64,000 bases of DNA from Paenibacillus lautus NBRC 15380 (GTDB lineage Bacteria > Bacillota > Bacilli > Paenibacillales > Paenibacillaceae). Below the pieces are notes generated by a model that had not been told where the DNA came from, ran no database searches, and worked only from the letters and a program-made list of their open reading frames with translations. The DNA is taken from assembly GCF_004000945.1 (NCBI RefSeq), contig NZ_BIMF01000001.1, positions 372,001 to 436,000 on the forward strand, given 5' to 3'. Positions 35,639 to 44,155 of this stretch are shown in pieces. How positions within the stretch are numbered: position 1 is the stretch's first letter; the number at the start of each line of letters is the position of its first letter. The position numbers and the translations under genes are program-made.

Positions 35639-36103
35639 TTACTTTATCAATTTTCTGTAAGCCTTGATCGTTTGCGTGTGCATTCCTTCATGATACAAGC
35701 TGAACACAAGAAATTCTCCCACGGTTTGGAACGTCAAGGGACCGATCGTCAGCGGATGAGCCGACGCCTGGTCCAGGCGATTCGAGAAGGTTTCGCGGAT
35801 ACGGGTCGTTTGCTCCTGCAAAAGCTCCACCAGTTCGGACAGCGCAGGCGGCTTCGACGTCCAATCGGCAGGTTTGGTTCCGGTTGCGAACCAAGCCTCG
35901 AATCCTTCCGGAAGACGGGGCAACTCGCCCGCCGTTGCAAAAGCGAACTGCTCATGCACGGTGTAGATATGTCCCAAGTTCCAGCGAATGCTATTCGCAA
36001 ATCCTTCCGGGATGATATCAGCCTCTTGCTCCGTTACATTTTCGATCGACTTTAGTGTCCCTCCTCTGGCAAAATCCAATTGGTTAAAAATCGCTTCATT
36101 CAT
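35639..36103 (-). CDS. DinB family protein
   Basis: A 154-residue helical-bundle protein of the DinB superfamily. The metal triad is His45 (NLGHIYTVHEQF), His138 and His142 (LYHEGMHTQTI). GGGGG precedes the ATG at 36103 at good distance. It differs clearly from the DinB-like protein at 18 kb, so they are not recent duplicates. Possible role: bacillithiol-dependent detoxification or hydrolysis; unproven. Confidence 0.88.
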   Translation of the reverse strand: MNEAIFNQLDFARGGTLKSIENVTEQEADIIPEGFANSIRWNLGHIYTVHEQFAFATAGELPRLPEGFEAWFATGTKPADWTSKPPALSELVELLQEQTTRIRETFSNRLDQASAHPLTIGPLTFQTVGEFLVFSLYHEGMHTQTIKAYRKLIK

Positions 36104-36290
36104 ATGATAATCCCCCTTCCAAATCGTACGTAACTATCCTATCGTAATATTTGGCCAATCGCAAGGAGCCCTAAGGCTATTTGCGCAACTTTAGATTTTA
36201 GTCACAAACTTCTTCATCGATTAGGCTAAAGAAATAGGCAAAAAAGATGTAGAATCTTACATCTATATCTTTCTTTCGCGCTCGATCCAT

Positions 36291-36320
36291 TTGAACCGAT
36301 TCCGGGAACATGTTTATACT
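36291..36320 (+). promoter_or_regulatory. sigma-A promoter of the aldo/keto reductase gene
   Basis: TTGAAC (36291-36296) and TATACT (36315-36320) with an 18-base spacer. A 7-bp inverted repeat (AGATGTA/TACATCT, 36245-36264) lies about 30 bases upstream of the -35 box and may bind an activator. Confidence 0.65.
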
Positions 36321-36353
36321 ATAGGAAATCTATACATAAAGGAGTGGATCAAG

Positions 36354-37328
36354 ATGAACTACCGTCGTCTTGGCAACAGCGGACTGAAGGTTTCGGAGCT
36401 CGGTCTTGGAACGAATGCTTTTGGCAAAAGAGCCGATCAAGAAACATCCACCCGCATCATAGACCATGCACTGGATCGTGGTATTAATTTCATCGATACC
36501 GCCAATATTTATGCGGGCTCGGAATCCGAGCGCATCATTGGACAAGCGCTTGCCGGCAAACGCCATAACGTCGTATTAGCTACGAAAGCCGGTCTTGTGA
36601 ACGGCCAAGGGCCGAACGAACGAGGCTCCTCCCGCTATCATCTGCAGCAAGAGCTGGAGAACAGCTTGAAGCGGCTGAAAACCGACTATGTGGACCTGTA
36701 TCAGATCCATACGTTTGATCCCAATACTCCCCTTGAGGAAACCTTGCGTACGCTGGACGACATGGTAACATCGGGCAAGGTCCGATATATCGGCGCTTCC
36801 AACTATGCCGCCTGGGAAATCATGAAGGCGCTTGGGATCAGCGAGCTGCGCGGATACACCCGGTATGTATCCACCCAAACGAGTTATTCCCTCGCCGACC
36901 GGACGCCGGAACTAGAGCTTGTTCCCCTCTGCCTTGATCAGGGCGTTGGCATCATCCCGTATTTCCCGCTGGCCGGCGGCATTCTCACCGGCAAATACGG
37001 TCAGGGCGCAAGCACGCCTGCCGGCTCCCGTGCGGAAACGGACCCCAACTTCAATCGCTTCCTGGAAGATCGCAATCTGAAACTCGGGCAGCAGGTCAGT
37101 CAGCTGGCTGCAGAGCATGGCCATTCCCCAAGTGCCCTGTCCCTAGCCTGGCTGATGAATCGCCCTGCCGTCTCGACCGTTATTGTCGGCGCTACGAAAA
37201 CCGAGCAGCTGGACGATAACCTGAAGAGCCTGGAGATTGAGGTCGATGAGGCACTGGGTTCCAGCCTGGATGAAATCAGCGACGACTTTGTTCATGCCAA
37301 GCCGTTCGCGACTTATCGGCTGGGGTAA
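36354..37328 (+). CDS. aldo/keto reductase
   Basis: A 324-residue NADPH-dependent reductase with the TIM-barrel AKR fold, starting at 36354 behind AAAGGAG. The catalytic tetrad is Asp48, Tyr53, Lys78 and His119 (INFIDTANIY, VVLATKAG, YQIHTFDP). The C-terminal cofactor stretch VSTVIVGATKTEQLDDNL is present. It reduces aldehydes or ketones; close to the potassium-channel beta/YhdN-type group. A terminator follows. It is convergent with a second, clearly different AKR gene. Confidence 0.93.
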   Translation: MNYRRLGNSGLKVSELGLGTNAFGKRADQETSTRIIDHALDRGINFIDTANIYAGSESERIIGQALAGKRHNVVLATKAGLVNGQGPNERGSSRYHLQQELENSLKRLKTDYVDLYQIHTFDPNTPLEETLRTLDDMVTSGKVRYIGASNYAAWEIMKALGISELRGYTRYVSTQTSYSLADRTPELELVPLCLDQGVGIIPYFPLAGGILTGKYGQGASTPAGSRAETDPNFNRFLEDRNLKLGQQVSQLAAEHGHSPSALSLAWLMNRPAVSTVIVGATKTEQLDDNLKSLEIEVDEALGSSLDEISDDFVHAKPFATYRLG

Positions 37329-37348
37329 ACAGCGTTATTAAAAATAGA

Positions 37349-37397
37349 AGAGCTGCGCTAGGGACGAATGCCCCTTTGGCGCAGCTCTGTTTTTTTC
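37349..37397. terminator. terminator between two aldo/keto reductase genes
   Basis: AGAGCTGCGC (37349-37358) pairs with GCGCAGCTCT (37379-37388), followed by GTTTTTTT. Confidence 0.9.
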
Positions 37398-37460
37398 ATC
37401 TAGATTTAGAAACCATTATTTAGACGGCACTGTAGCTTGAACTACCCTTGAACTACTGCA

Positions 37461-38399
37461 CTATTTCAATATCTCTTCTATGCGAGCTTGAACCTCTTCG
37501 CTGAGCTCAATGCCGGATGCCTTCGCGTTCTCGGTTACCTGCTCTGGACGGCTTGCGCCGACAAGCGCACTGGCTACGTTCGGCTGACGCAGAATCCATG
37601 CAAGCGCCAAATTGCCCACGGACACGTCGAGCTCTGCCGCAATCTTCTCCAGCTCGCGAACCTTCGCGATTTTCTCCTCGGTAATGCCTTTGCGCATCCA
37701 TTCCAGCTTCGCGGCACGGCTGTCCTCTGGAATATCGGAAGCGGAGGTATACTTACCTGTCAGCAGACCTTGTGCCAACGGTGAGAATACCACCTGCCCA
37801 ATCCCGGAACGCTCGCTGAGCGGAATGATTTCCTTCTCGATGTAACGCTCAAACATATTGTAGATCGGCTGGTTAACGACAATGCGGTCGAGCAGGTAGC
37901 GATCCGCTACCGTCAACGCTTCCGCGATTTGCGATGCCTGCCATTCACTGACGCCGACATAGAGGACTTTCCCCTGGCGGACGAGGTCATCGATCGCCCG
38001 AAGCGTTTCGTCTAGCGGCGTTTCCGGATCATGACGGTGGCAGTAGAAAATATCCACGTAATCATGGTTAAGCCGCTTCAAGCTGGCATGCGCCTGCTCC
38101 ATAATATGCTTGCGGGACAAGCCGCGATCGTTCGGGCCATCGCCCATGGGCCAAAATGCCTTGGTTGCCAGCACGTAAGACTCGCGCGGATACGCTTTCA
38201 AGGTTTCGCCAACCAACACTTCGGCTGCGCCCTTCTCGTAGACGTTCGCCGTATCAAAAAAGTTAATGCCAAGATCATAGGCCGTTTTAATCGCGTTAAC
38301 CGCATTCTCGCGTTCAACATAACCACCATATGTAAGCCAGCTTCCCAAGCTGATCTCACTGACCTTGAGACCTGTACGTCCTAATCTTCTGTATTTCAT
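37461..38399 (-). CDS. aldo/keto reductase (YhdN/Kv-beta-like)
   Basis: A 312-residue AKR enzyme with Asp49, Tyr54, Lys80 and His121 as catalytic residues (INFFDTANVYEKG, VLATKAF, FYCHRHDPE). SALVGASRPEQVTENAKASG near the C-terminus binds NADPH. The gene is divergent from an HxlR regulator gene with 160 bases between them, a common arrangement in which the regulator controls the reductase in response to electrophiles such as quinones or methylglyoxal. Confidence 0.93.
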   Translation of the reverse strand: MKYRRLGRTGLKVSEISLGSWLTYGGYVERENAVNAIKTAYDLGINFFDTANVYEKGAAEVLVGETLKAYPRESYVLATKAFWPMGDGPNDRGLSRKHIMEQAHASLKRLNHDYVDIFYCHRHDPETPLDETLRAIDDLVRQGKVLYVGVSEWQASQIAEALTVADRYLLDRIVVNQPIYNMFERYIEKEIIPLSERSGIGQVVFSPLAQGLLTGKYTSASDIPEDSRAAKLEWMRKGITEEKIAKVRELEKIAAELDVSVGNLALAWILRQPNVASALVGASRPEQVTENAKASGIELSEEVQARIEEILK

Positions 38400-38514
38400 G
38401 GCAAATCCTCCTTCAATAGAATAACTTGGATGCTACATTTGCTATTTTAAAGTAGTTCCTATTCACAGGGAAGAAGTGAAATGTTCTTCACTATATTATA
38501 AGAAGGATAGCTGA

Positions 38515-38528
38515 TATACTTGAGTATA
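38515..38528. promoter_or_regulatory. candidate HxlR operator
   Basis: TATACTTGAGTATA is symmetric at 12 of 14 positions and lies in the divergent promoter region, 32 bases before the HxlR start. HxlR proteins bind such short inverted repeats. Confidence 0.45.
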
Positions 38529-38559
38529 GTTAATAGAATACCGGAAGGAGCCTACCGTT

Positions 38560-38898
38560 ATGGGAAATAAATCGAGCAGTTACATACCGAAAACTCCCGA
38601 TCATATCGAATGTAATATCGAAAAAACGCTGGTGGTCTTAGGCGGGAAATGGGCATTTCTCGTCATCCGCGAGCTCTTTGGGGGCACGAAACGATTCGGC
38701 GAGCTGCAGCGGCAAATCCCGAATGTCAGTCCGCGGGCACTGACCACGACGCTCCGCCATCTGGAGGAACAGGGCGTGCTTGAACGCGAAGTATTCCCTA
38801 CCGTTCCGGTTACGGTGGAATACACGCTGACGCCGAAAGGCATGGACCTGCATGTCATCTGCAAGGAAATGAAGCTGTGGGCGGCGCGATGGACTTAA
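38560..38898 (+). CDS. HxlR family regulator
   Basis: A 112-residue winged-helix protein. Cys18 in HIECNIEKTL is at the position of the redox-active Cys of YodB, CatR and HypR. The DNA-binding part reads VVLGGKWAFLVIRELFGGTKRFGELQRQIPNVSPRALTTTLRHLEEQGVL. It follows GGAAGGAG. It is expected to sense diamide, quinones or aldehydes through Cys18 and to control itself and the divergent reductase gene. Confidence 0.92.
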   Translation: MGNKSSSYIPKTPDHIECNIEKTLVVLGGKWAFLVIRELFGGTKRFGELQRQIPNVSPRALTTTLRHLEEQGVLEREVFPTVPVTVEYTLTPKGMDLHVICKEMKLWAARWT

Positions 38899-38962
38899 AT
38901 TCAAGATAGCTTGGCAGCGTCCGGCAAACGCCGGGCTCGGCGGTTACGGTTAGCTCAAAAAT

Positions 38963-39009
38963 AAAGCAGCGGCGGATTCCGTTCAACGGGAACCGCCGCT
39001 GCTTTTTAA
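38963..39009. terminator. bidirectional terminator
   Basis: AAAGCAGCGGCGG (38963-38975) and CCGCCGCTGCTTT (38993-39005) give a 13-bp stem, extended inside by TTCC/GGAA, with T run after and A run before. Confidence 0.9.
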
Positions 39010-39039
39010 AAGCTTGCTATTTTTGGATTGTAGATTGAT

Positions 39040-39249
39040 TTAATCGTTATTATTCTGATTGCCGCGGGATTCTCCGCCCTTGCGTCCGATTTCCTCATAG
39101 AATTCCTTATCATGTGACTCGGATGTGGCTTCTCCGCCCTTACGGCCGATTTCTTGATAAAACTCCTTGTCGTGATTCTTGGCCGTTGCTTCGCCGCCTT
39201 TGCGTCCCGCTTCTTCTCTGCTCATTTTGTTACCGTTGTTGTTAGCCAT
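39040..39249 (-). CDS. KGG-repeat general stress protein
   Basis: A 69-residue, very hydrophilic protein with three KGG units (GRKGGEATAKNHDKEFYQEI, GRKGGEATSESHDKEFYEEI, GRKGGES). Such repeats occur in GsiB, YciG and fungal con-10 proteins, made in bulk on starvation or desiccation and largely unfolded. The ribosome site is TTAGGAG, 9 bases before ATG. The Asn-rich ends (MANNNGNK, NQNNND) are typical of spore or stress-associated small proteins. Single gene. Confidence 0.88.
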   Translation of the reverse strand: MANNNGNKMSREEAGRKGGEATAKNHDKEFYQEIGRKGGEATSESHDKEFYEEIGRKGGESRGNQNNND

Positions 39250-39338
39250 TGTTCATCACTCCTAAGTTGTTTTTTTGTTGCTGCTATGTCATGTATTTAA
39301 CCCTTCTGCAAGGAATTAAACATTACTTTTCAAATCCT

Positions 39339-39554
39339 TCATTCACCACGTAGGGGCCTGTGCCAAGCGTAGAATGTTGGTGTTTTGCCGGAGGATTTAA
39401 TACGGGTGCAGTTAAATCCTTGGAAAAGATACTGCATCATAACGGACATTTCACCATACTGGCCACCCAGCACCTCTTGAAGCTTTCTCGCATATACCGG
39501 ATCCGGCTTCTCAGGTTTTGCCCGAAACTGAAGCTCTTTCATGTGAATAAACAT
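39339..39554 (-). pseudogene. manganese catalase, truncated after the N-terminus
   Basis: From ATG 39554 behind a perfect GGAGG, the first 49 residues match the start of manganese catalases: KELQFRAKPEKPDPVYARKL and GGQYGEMSVMMQYLFQGFNC, including Glu35, the first metal ligand. The family is normally 270-300 residues. Here the frame changes to unrelated sequence after FNC and stops 22 codons later, so an internal deletion removed the rest of the four-helix bundle. A short in-phase-shifted tail (TLGTGPYVVNEGF, to about 39317) may be the old C-terminus; this is uncertain. No catalase activity is expected. Confidence 0.75.
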
Positions 39555-39707
39555 CAAAGTCGTCCTCCTTCGTATATGTGATGGTAAGTCCGAGTATTTC
39601 TTACCCGGTTCGATCGATATGAAACCGTAATTCACCATGATGATCTCGATTCTATGTACCCTTAAAAAAGGATAAAAGCCGCGACCCGCGCGGCTTAATC
39701 ACCCTAT

Positions 39708-40457
39708 TCATGTCAGATGCGCATACGCCTCCGCAGCCGCATGCAGATAATAGGCCAGCCCCGTCTGCTGCCCCTCCAGCATCCGGAGATGAAAGTCATC
39801 ACTCAGGAAAAACTTCGTTTGATCCGCAAAATCTGCAGCCGTAAAGGAATGGCCTTGCTCATTCATAAACCGCAGATGATCCCGAATCGAATCCCGTACT
39901 CGCGCATCATCGTGCTTGATCCCCATTTTCAACGCATTCGCCATGCCCGCCATAAAGGCAGCCGCTTCCCTTGCCTGCTCGTTCATGCTTGGAACATCGA
40001 CAGGTTCACTCTCAAGCAAATCCACATCATACCGCTCTTTCAGATGTTGATTCTGCTCTGCCAATGCATCCTTCCATTCTTCTTCACTTTCAAAGCCTTT
40101 GAACAAATCTTGAGGCTCCATGCGCCTTCCCTCCTCCGTACGGGTTAAGGATGTTCTTAAGGTTTTTAGAATTGCCTTCAATCGATCTGCGCGATCCATC
40201 AGCAGCTTCTCCTGTTGTAACAGCATCCCCCGCCGCTCAAGGGTTTCCTCCATCAGCACCTTGATTTCTTCCAACGGAAAGTCCATTTCCCTGTAAAACA
40301 GAATGTGCTGCAATCGCTCCAGCTCGGCAGTACCATACAAGCGATAACCCGCCTCACTGATCTCGGCGGGCAAGAGCAAACCGATTTTATGATAATGATG
40401 CAGCGCTTTAATAGTAACTCCGGACAGCTCTGAGACCTCTTTTACCGTGTATAACAT
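39708..40457 (-). CDS. MerR family regulator with TipAS-type antibiotic-binding domain
   Basis: A 249-residue activator starting at 40457 (MLYTVKEVSELSGVT), AAGGAGG upstream; an upstream 35-codon extension is rejected. Residues 1-70 are the MerR winged helix (GVTIKALHHYHKIGLL, GYRLYGTAELERLQHI). A coiled coil (about 75-110) links it to a C-terminal TipAS domain containing YDVDLLESEP and GHSFTAADFADQTKFFLSDDFH. TipA-like regulators bind thiopeptide and other drugs and untwist a 19-bp-spaced promoter. Such a promoter lies directly upstream, so it controls at least itself. Confidence 0.92.
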   Translation of the reverse strand: MLYTVKEVSELSGVTIKALHHYHKIGLLLPAEISEAGYRLYGTAELERLQHILFYREMDFPLEEIKVLMEETLERRGMLLQQEKLLMDRADRLKAILKTLRTSLTRTEEGRRMEPQDLFKGFESEEEWKDALAEQNQHLKERYDVDLLESEPVDVPSMNEQAREAAAFMAGMANALKMGIKHDDARVRDSIRDHLRFMNEQGHSFTAADFADQTKFFLSDDFHLRMLEGQQTGLAYYLHAAAEAYAHLT

Positions 40458-40482
40458 ACTGTTGTTCCCTCCTTCGATTCCC

Positions 40483-40513
40483 AGTCTAAGGTCTCCCCTT
40501 GGAGGAGAGTCAA
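40483..40513 (-). promoter_or_regulatory. MerR-type promoter with 19-bp spacer
   Basis: On the minus strand TTGACT (40508-40513) and TAGACT (40483-40488) are separated by exactly 19 bases. The spacer contains the inverted repeat CTCTCC/GGGGAGA. This overlong spacer with a central dyad is the hallmark of MerR-activated promoters. Confidence 0.8.
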
Positions 40514-40644
40514 CGAAGTCATTTCTTTTGAGGTTTATGGAATCTTTAATCTCGCTTCTCACGAGAAAATATGATTTTTGTTCGTTATTTTGCTAGAATG
40601 GTCCATTATGCAGTTAGTAAAACAGAAAGGATGTTATAGGAACT

Positions 40645-41601
40645 ATGAAAAGGAAATGGTTAAAATACACCATGCTCTTATTATCCGTTGGAATCTTGGG
40701 GATTATCTCGTACTATACCTACGCTATCATACAATTCTCAAACCAAATTTCGACCGCTTCGAATTCGGCGGAGCCAACGGAAACTTCGGGCGTCGTGTCG
40801 GAGGAAAACATCGAAATCCCCAAGTGGGAGGGTAAAGAACGCATTAATATTCTCCTGATTGGAGGAGACTCCCGGGGAGACGATGCCGGCAGATCCGACA
40901 CCATGCTCGTTGCCTCTATCGATCCTGTCACGAAAAGAGCCCATTTATTCTCGATTTTGCGGGACACCTATGTGGACATCCCCGGCCATGGCAAAGGACG
41001 ACTGAATTCGGCATTTGCTTACGGCGGAATCGAGCTGACCAGACAAACCATCAGCGATCTGTTGGACCTGCCCATACATAAATATGTTTACACCGATTTT
41101 GTCGGATTCATCGCCCTGGTCGATGCCATTGGCGGAGTCGATATCGAGGTTGAGAAAGACATGCATTACACAAGCAAAGCGGACAAGCATATGTACGACA
41201 TCGATTTAAAACAAGGGCTGCAGCATCTCGACGGCAAAATGGCGCTCCAATACGTCCGGTTCCGGCACGATGCGAGGTCCGATTTTGCCCGTACGGAACG
41301 ACAGCGGATTCTCATGACGGAAGTTGCCAAGAAAATGCAGACCACGGGCTCATTAATCAAGCTGCCCAGCATCCTGGATTCCATCGCGCCATACATTGAA
41401 ACCGACTTAAGCCCCAAAGAAATGCTGAAGCTGACGGCTCTGGGCTTTGATGTGAATTTGGATAAAATCGACCAACAACAGCTCCCCCCATTCTCGCTGC
41501 TGACAAACGAGAAAGTCGGCCGGGCACAAGTGCTTGGCGTAGATAAAAATAAACTGCGGCAGTATGTGAAGCAGTTATTCGAAAATGACGCTGCTCAATA
41601 A
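40645..41601 (+). CDS. LytR-CpsA-Psr (LCP) cell-wall polymer ligase
   Basis: A 318-residue membrane-anchored enzyme with one N-terminal helix (about 8-30) and an outside catalytic domain. LCP signatures: INILLIGGDSRGDDAGRSDTMLV, FSILRDTYVDIPGHGKGRLNSAFAYGG with the catalytic Arg and Asp cluster, and LQYVRFRHDARSDFARTERQ. LCP enzymes move teichoic acid or capsule chains from lipid carrier to peptidoglycan. Ribosome site AGGA at short distance. Single gene with a terminator behind. Confidence 0.93.
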   Translation: MKRKWLKYTMLLLSVGILGIISYYTYAIIQFSNQISTASNSAEPTETSGVVSEENIEIPKWEGKERINILLIGGDSRGDDAGRSDTMLVASIDPVTKRAHLFSILRDTYVDIPGHGKGRLNSAFAYGGIELTRQTISDLLDLPIHKYVYTDFVGFIALVDAIGGVDIEVEKDMHYTSKADKHMYDIDLKQGLQHLDGKMALQYVRFRHDARSDFARTERQRILMTEVAKKMQTTGSLIKLPSILDSIAPYIETDLSPKEMLKLTALGFDVNLDKIDQQQLPPFSLLTNEKVGRAQVLGVDKNKLRQYVKQLFENDAAQ

Positions 41602-41615
41602 AATAGCAATCACCC

Positions 41616-41640
41616 AAAGAGGGCGAAAGCCCTCTTTTTT
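41616..41640 (+). terminator. terminator of the LCP gene
   Basis: AAAGAGGGC, loop GAAA, GCCCTCTTT then more Ts; a textbook terminator. Confidence 0.92.
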
Positions 41641-41653
41641 ACGTTGATATATC

Positions 41654-42433
41654 CTATACGGTTCGTGGACGCTCATGCAATAAATCCGATGGCGCGCTGC
41701 CGGTGACCCGTTTATAAATTCTATAGAAGTAGGAGAGGTCCTGATATCCGAGAAATACGGCAATCTCCTGTACCGTCAGCTGCGATTCCGTTAACAAATA
41801 TACTGCCCGTTTCATCCGCTGGGCGTGCACGTACTGGCTGATGGTCTGCCCCGTCACGCTTTTAAAGAGCACCGCTGCGTAATTTGGGGTTTTGCCGATG
41901 GCATCGCCCAGCTCCTCTTTCGTTATTTTCTCACGGTAATGCCGCTCAATATAGGACTTCATCCGTTCCACATGCAAGTGCTTCTCCGGCGTGATGACGC
42001 CCTTGTCCAGCTCACGACTGATATAAATCAACACTTCTGTCAATAATGCTTCTATCATCAAGACATAATAAGATGGGCGTTCCTGCCACTGCTGATGGAT
42101 CACCTTCAACCGTTCGCGGATCAACTCATAACCACCCGGTTTAAACTTCAAGGCTTCTTTCCGATCCAGCACGGATAGTTCCGTCGATGCACCTTCCGTC
42201 CATTGAACCACGATTTGCGTGTGCGTCACGGTAGGGATGCTTTTGCCATAATACGGAACACCGGCTGGAATAAGCAGCAATTCCCCTTTCTCCATAATCT
42301 GCTTATCGCCATTCACCCAATATACGCATTTTCCATATGTCATAAGGCTTAAGCGCCATGCTCTTTTCTCATTGTCAGCTTCTTCATACCAGTCGACACC
42401 ACTCATTTGCCTAACTTCAACCGGAGTGATCAT
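41654..42433 (-). CDS. AraC family regulator
   Basis: A 259-residue regulator; start at 42433 (MITPVEVRQMSG) since GAGGTGG lies 6 bases before. The N-terminal cupin domain (WRLSLMTYGKCVYWVNGDKQIMEKGELLLIPAGVPYY) should bind a small ligand, often a sugar. The C-terminal double helix-turn-helix is clear: TKEELGDAIGKTPNYAAVLFKSVTGQTISQYVHAQRMKRAVYLL and VQEIAVFLGYQDLSYFYRIYKRVTG. It is divergent from the pyruvate kinase gene with 158 bases between, so it may control that gene. Confidence 0.92.
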   Translation of the reverse strand: MITPVEVRQMSGVDWYEEADNEKRAWRLSLMTYGKCVYWVNGDKQIMEKGELLLIPAGVPYYGKSIPTVTHTQIVVQWTEGASTELSVLDRKEALKFKPGGYELIRERLKVIHQQWQERPSYYVLMIEALLTEVLIYISRELDKGVITPEKHLHVERMKSYIERHYREKITKEELGDAIGKTPNYAAVLFKSVTGQTISQYVHAQRMKRAVYLLTESQLTVQEIAVFLGYQDLSYFYRIYKRVTGSAPSDLLHERPRTV

Positions 42434-42591
42434 AACCCACCTCAATTGCAATACTATAATCCATTCATTGTACTATAGTTCATATCACGATTCGACAAGA
42501 CAGGCTACAATGTGATCATTAGGGAGTTTGAATAAAGCTCGAATGCTGTAAAAAAATGAAGAGTGCAAATACAAAGGAGGAACAAACAGCC

Positions 42592-44007
42592 ATGCTAAAA
42601 ACAAAAATTATTTGTACGATGGGACCCGCGTGCGATTCCATCGAGCTGTTAAAGAACATGATTCAGGAGGGTATGACGGTCGCCCGATTGAATATGGCAC
42701 ACGGCGAGCCGGAGGATCACGTGATCCGAATTCGGAATGTTCGCCAAGCCGCATCCGAATTAAACACGTATGTACCCATCATGATGGACATTAAGGGACC
42801 CGAAGTACGGATCGGCAAGCTGAAAGAGGCTTCCTGCACGCTAAAGCCAGGTGAGGAGCTGATCCTGACTACCGAAGAAATTCTGGGCGATGCACACCGC
42901 ATCTCGGTCAATTATGCCGAATTAAATCTAGTGGTTAAGCCGGGCGACCGTATCTTGATCGATGACGGCCTCGTGGACCTGAACGTTCTCCGCGTCGACG
43001 GACCGGACATTCTTTGCAAAATCATCAGCGGTGGCGTCCTCAAACCGCGCAAAGGCGTCAACCTGCCTGGGATCAAAACGACGCTGCCCGGGGTTACCGA
43101 ACGCGACGTCATGCATATCGGGTTCGGACTGGAGAACAACATTGAGATCATTGCCGCTTCTTTCGTGCGCCATGGCGATAATATCCGGGAAATTCGCAGC
43201 ATCCTGAAGGAACGCGGCGCGGAGCATGTACAGATCATCTCCAAGATCGAAAACGGAGAGGGCATGGAGAACCTCGACGACATCATTAAAGCATCCGACG
43301 GAATCATGGTTGCCCGCGGCGACCTTGGCGTCGAAGTGCCGATCGAAGAAGTGCCTATGATGCAAAAAGAAATGATCGATAAATGCAACCTGGCCGGCAA
43401 ACCGGTCATCGTGGCCACGCACATGCTGGAATCGATGCAGGTCAATCCCCGTCCAACCCGCTCCGAGGTGAGCGACGTGGCTAATGCGGTGATCCAGGGC
43501 GCTGACGTTGTCATGCTCTCGGGCGAATCCGCTGCGGGCAAATATCCGGTTGAATCCGTGCGTACGATGGCGGCAGTCGCCCGCCGCGCCGAAACGATGA
43601 TCGATTATAAAGACCAATTCGCTTTCAAATCCAGACAGCAAGTAGCCGATATTACGGAGGTTATTAGTCAGGGTGCGGTCAGTTCCTCCCTCGTGCTGAA
43701 TGCCAAAGCTATCATTACGGCAACGGAGAGCGGATTTACGGCGCGGATGATTTCGAAGTATCGGCCAAAAGCACCGATTATCGCGGTCACGCAGCATGAA
43801 GAAGTGCTGGCCAAGATCTGCTTGCTCTCCGGCGTCATTCCGGTAAAAGGCGACAAAGTCACAACGACGGACGAAATGTTCGAATCCGCGACCCGCAATG
43901 CCATCAAGACAGGTTACATCGAAAAAGGCGACATTATCGTATTATCTGCCGGCGTGCCGATCGGTCAATCCGGTAACACGAATCTGATTAAGGTTCAGCA
44001 AGTGTAA
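42592..44007 (+). CDS. pyk: pyruvate kinase, short form
   Basis: A 471-residue glycolytic enzyme making pyruvate and ATP from phosphoenolpyruvate and ADP. Start at 42592 behind AAAGGAGG. Motifs: KIICTMGPACDS, RLNMAHGEPEDH, MDIKGPEVRIG, the active-site signature IISKIENGEGMENLDDII, MVARGDLGVEVP, ATHMLESM and RPTRSEVSDVANAV. The extra C-terminal PEP-utiliser-like domain of the main Bacillus enzyme (about 585 residues) is absent, so this is likely a second isoenzyme. Its neighbour is a divergent AraC regulator. Confidence 0.93.
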   Translation: MLKTKIICTMGPACDSIELLKNMIQEGMTVARLNMAHGEPEDHVIRIRNVRQAASELNTYVPIMMDIKGPEVRIGKLKEASCTLKPGEELILTTEEILGDAHRISVNYAELNLVVKPGDRILIDDGLVDLNVLRVDGPDILCKIISGGVLKPRKGVNLPGIKTTLPGVTERDVMHIGFGLENNIEIIAASFVRHGDNIREIRSILKERGAEHVQIISKIENGEGMENLDDIIKASDGIMVARGDLGVEVPIEEVPMMQKEMIDKCNLAGKPVIVATHMLESMQVNPRPTRSEVSDVANAVIQGADVVMLSGESAAGKYPVESVRTMAAVARRAETMIDYKDQFAFKSRQQVADITEVISQGAVSSSLVLNAKAIITATESGFTARMISKYRPKAPIIAVTQHEEVLAKICLLSGVIPVKGDKVTTTDEMFESATRNAIKTGYIEKGDIIVLSAGVPIGQSGNTNLIKVQQV

Positions 44008-44155
44008 CAGGCAATCTGAAACAAGACCTCTCTCGTAAATATATTCGGCGCCAATCCATCTCTCTGGGCATATAACTAACTCAGAGGACTACGCGCGAAG
44101 GATACACTTCGCTGCCGTAATGGATGAACCGAGCATGTGATCGGGAGGTCTTGAA

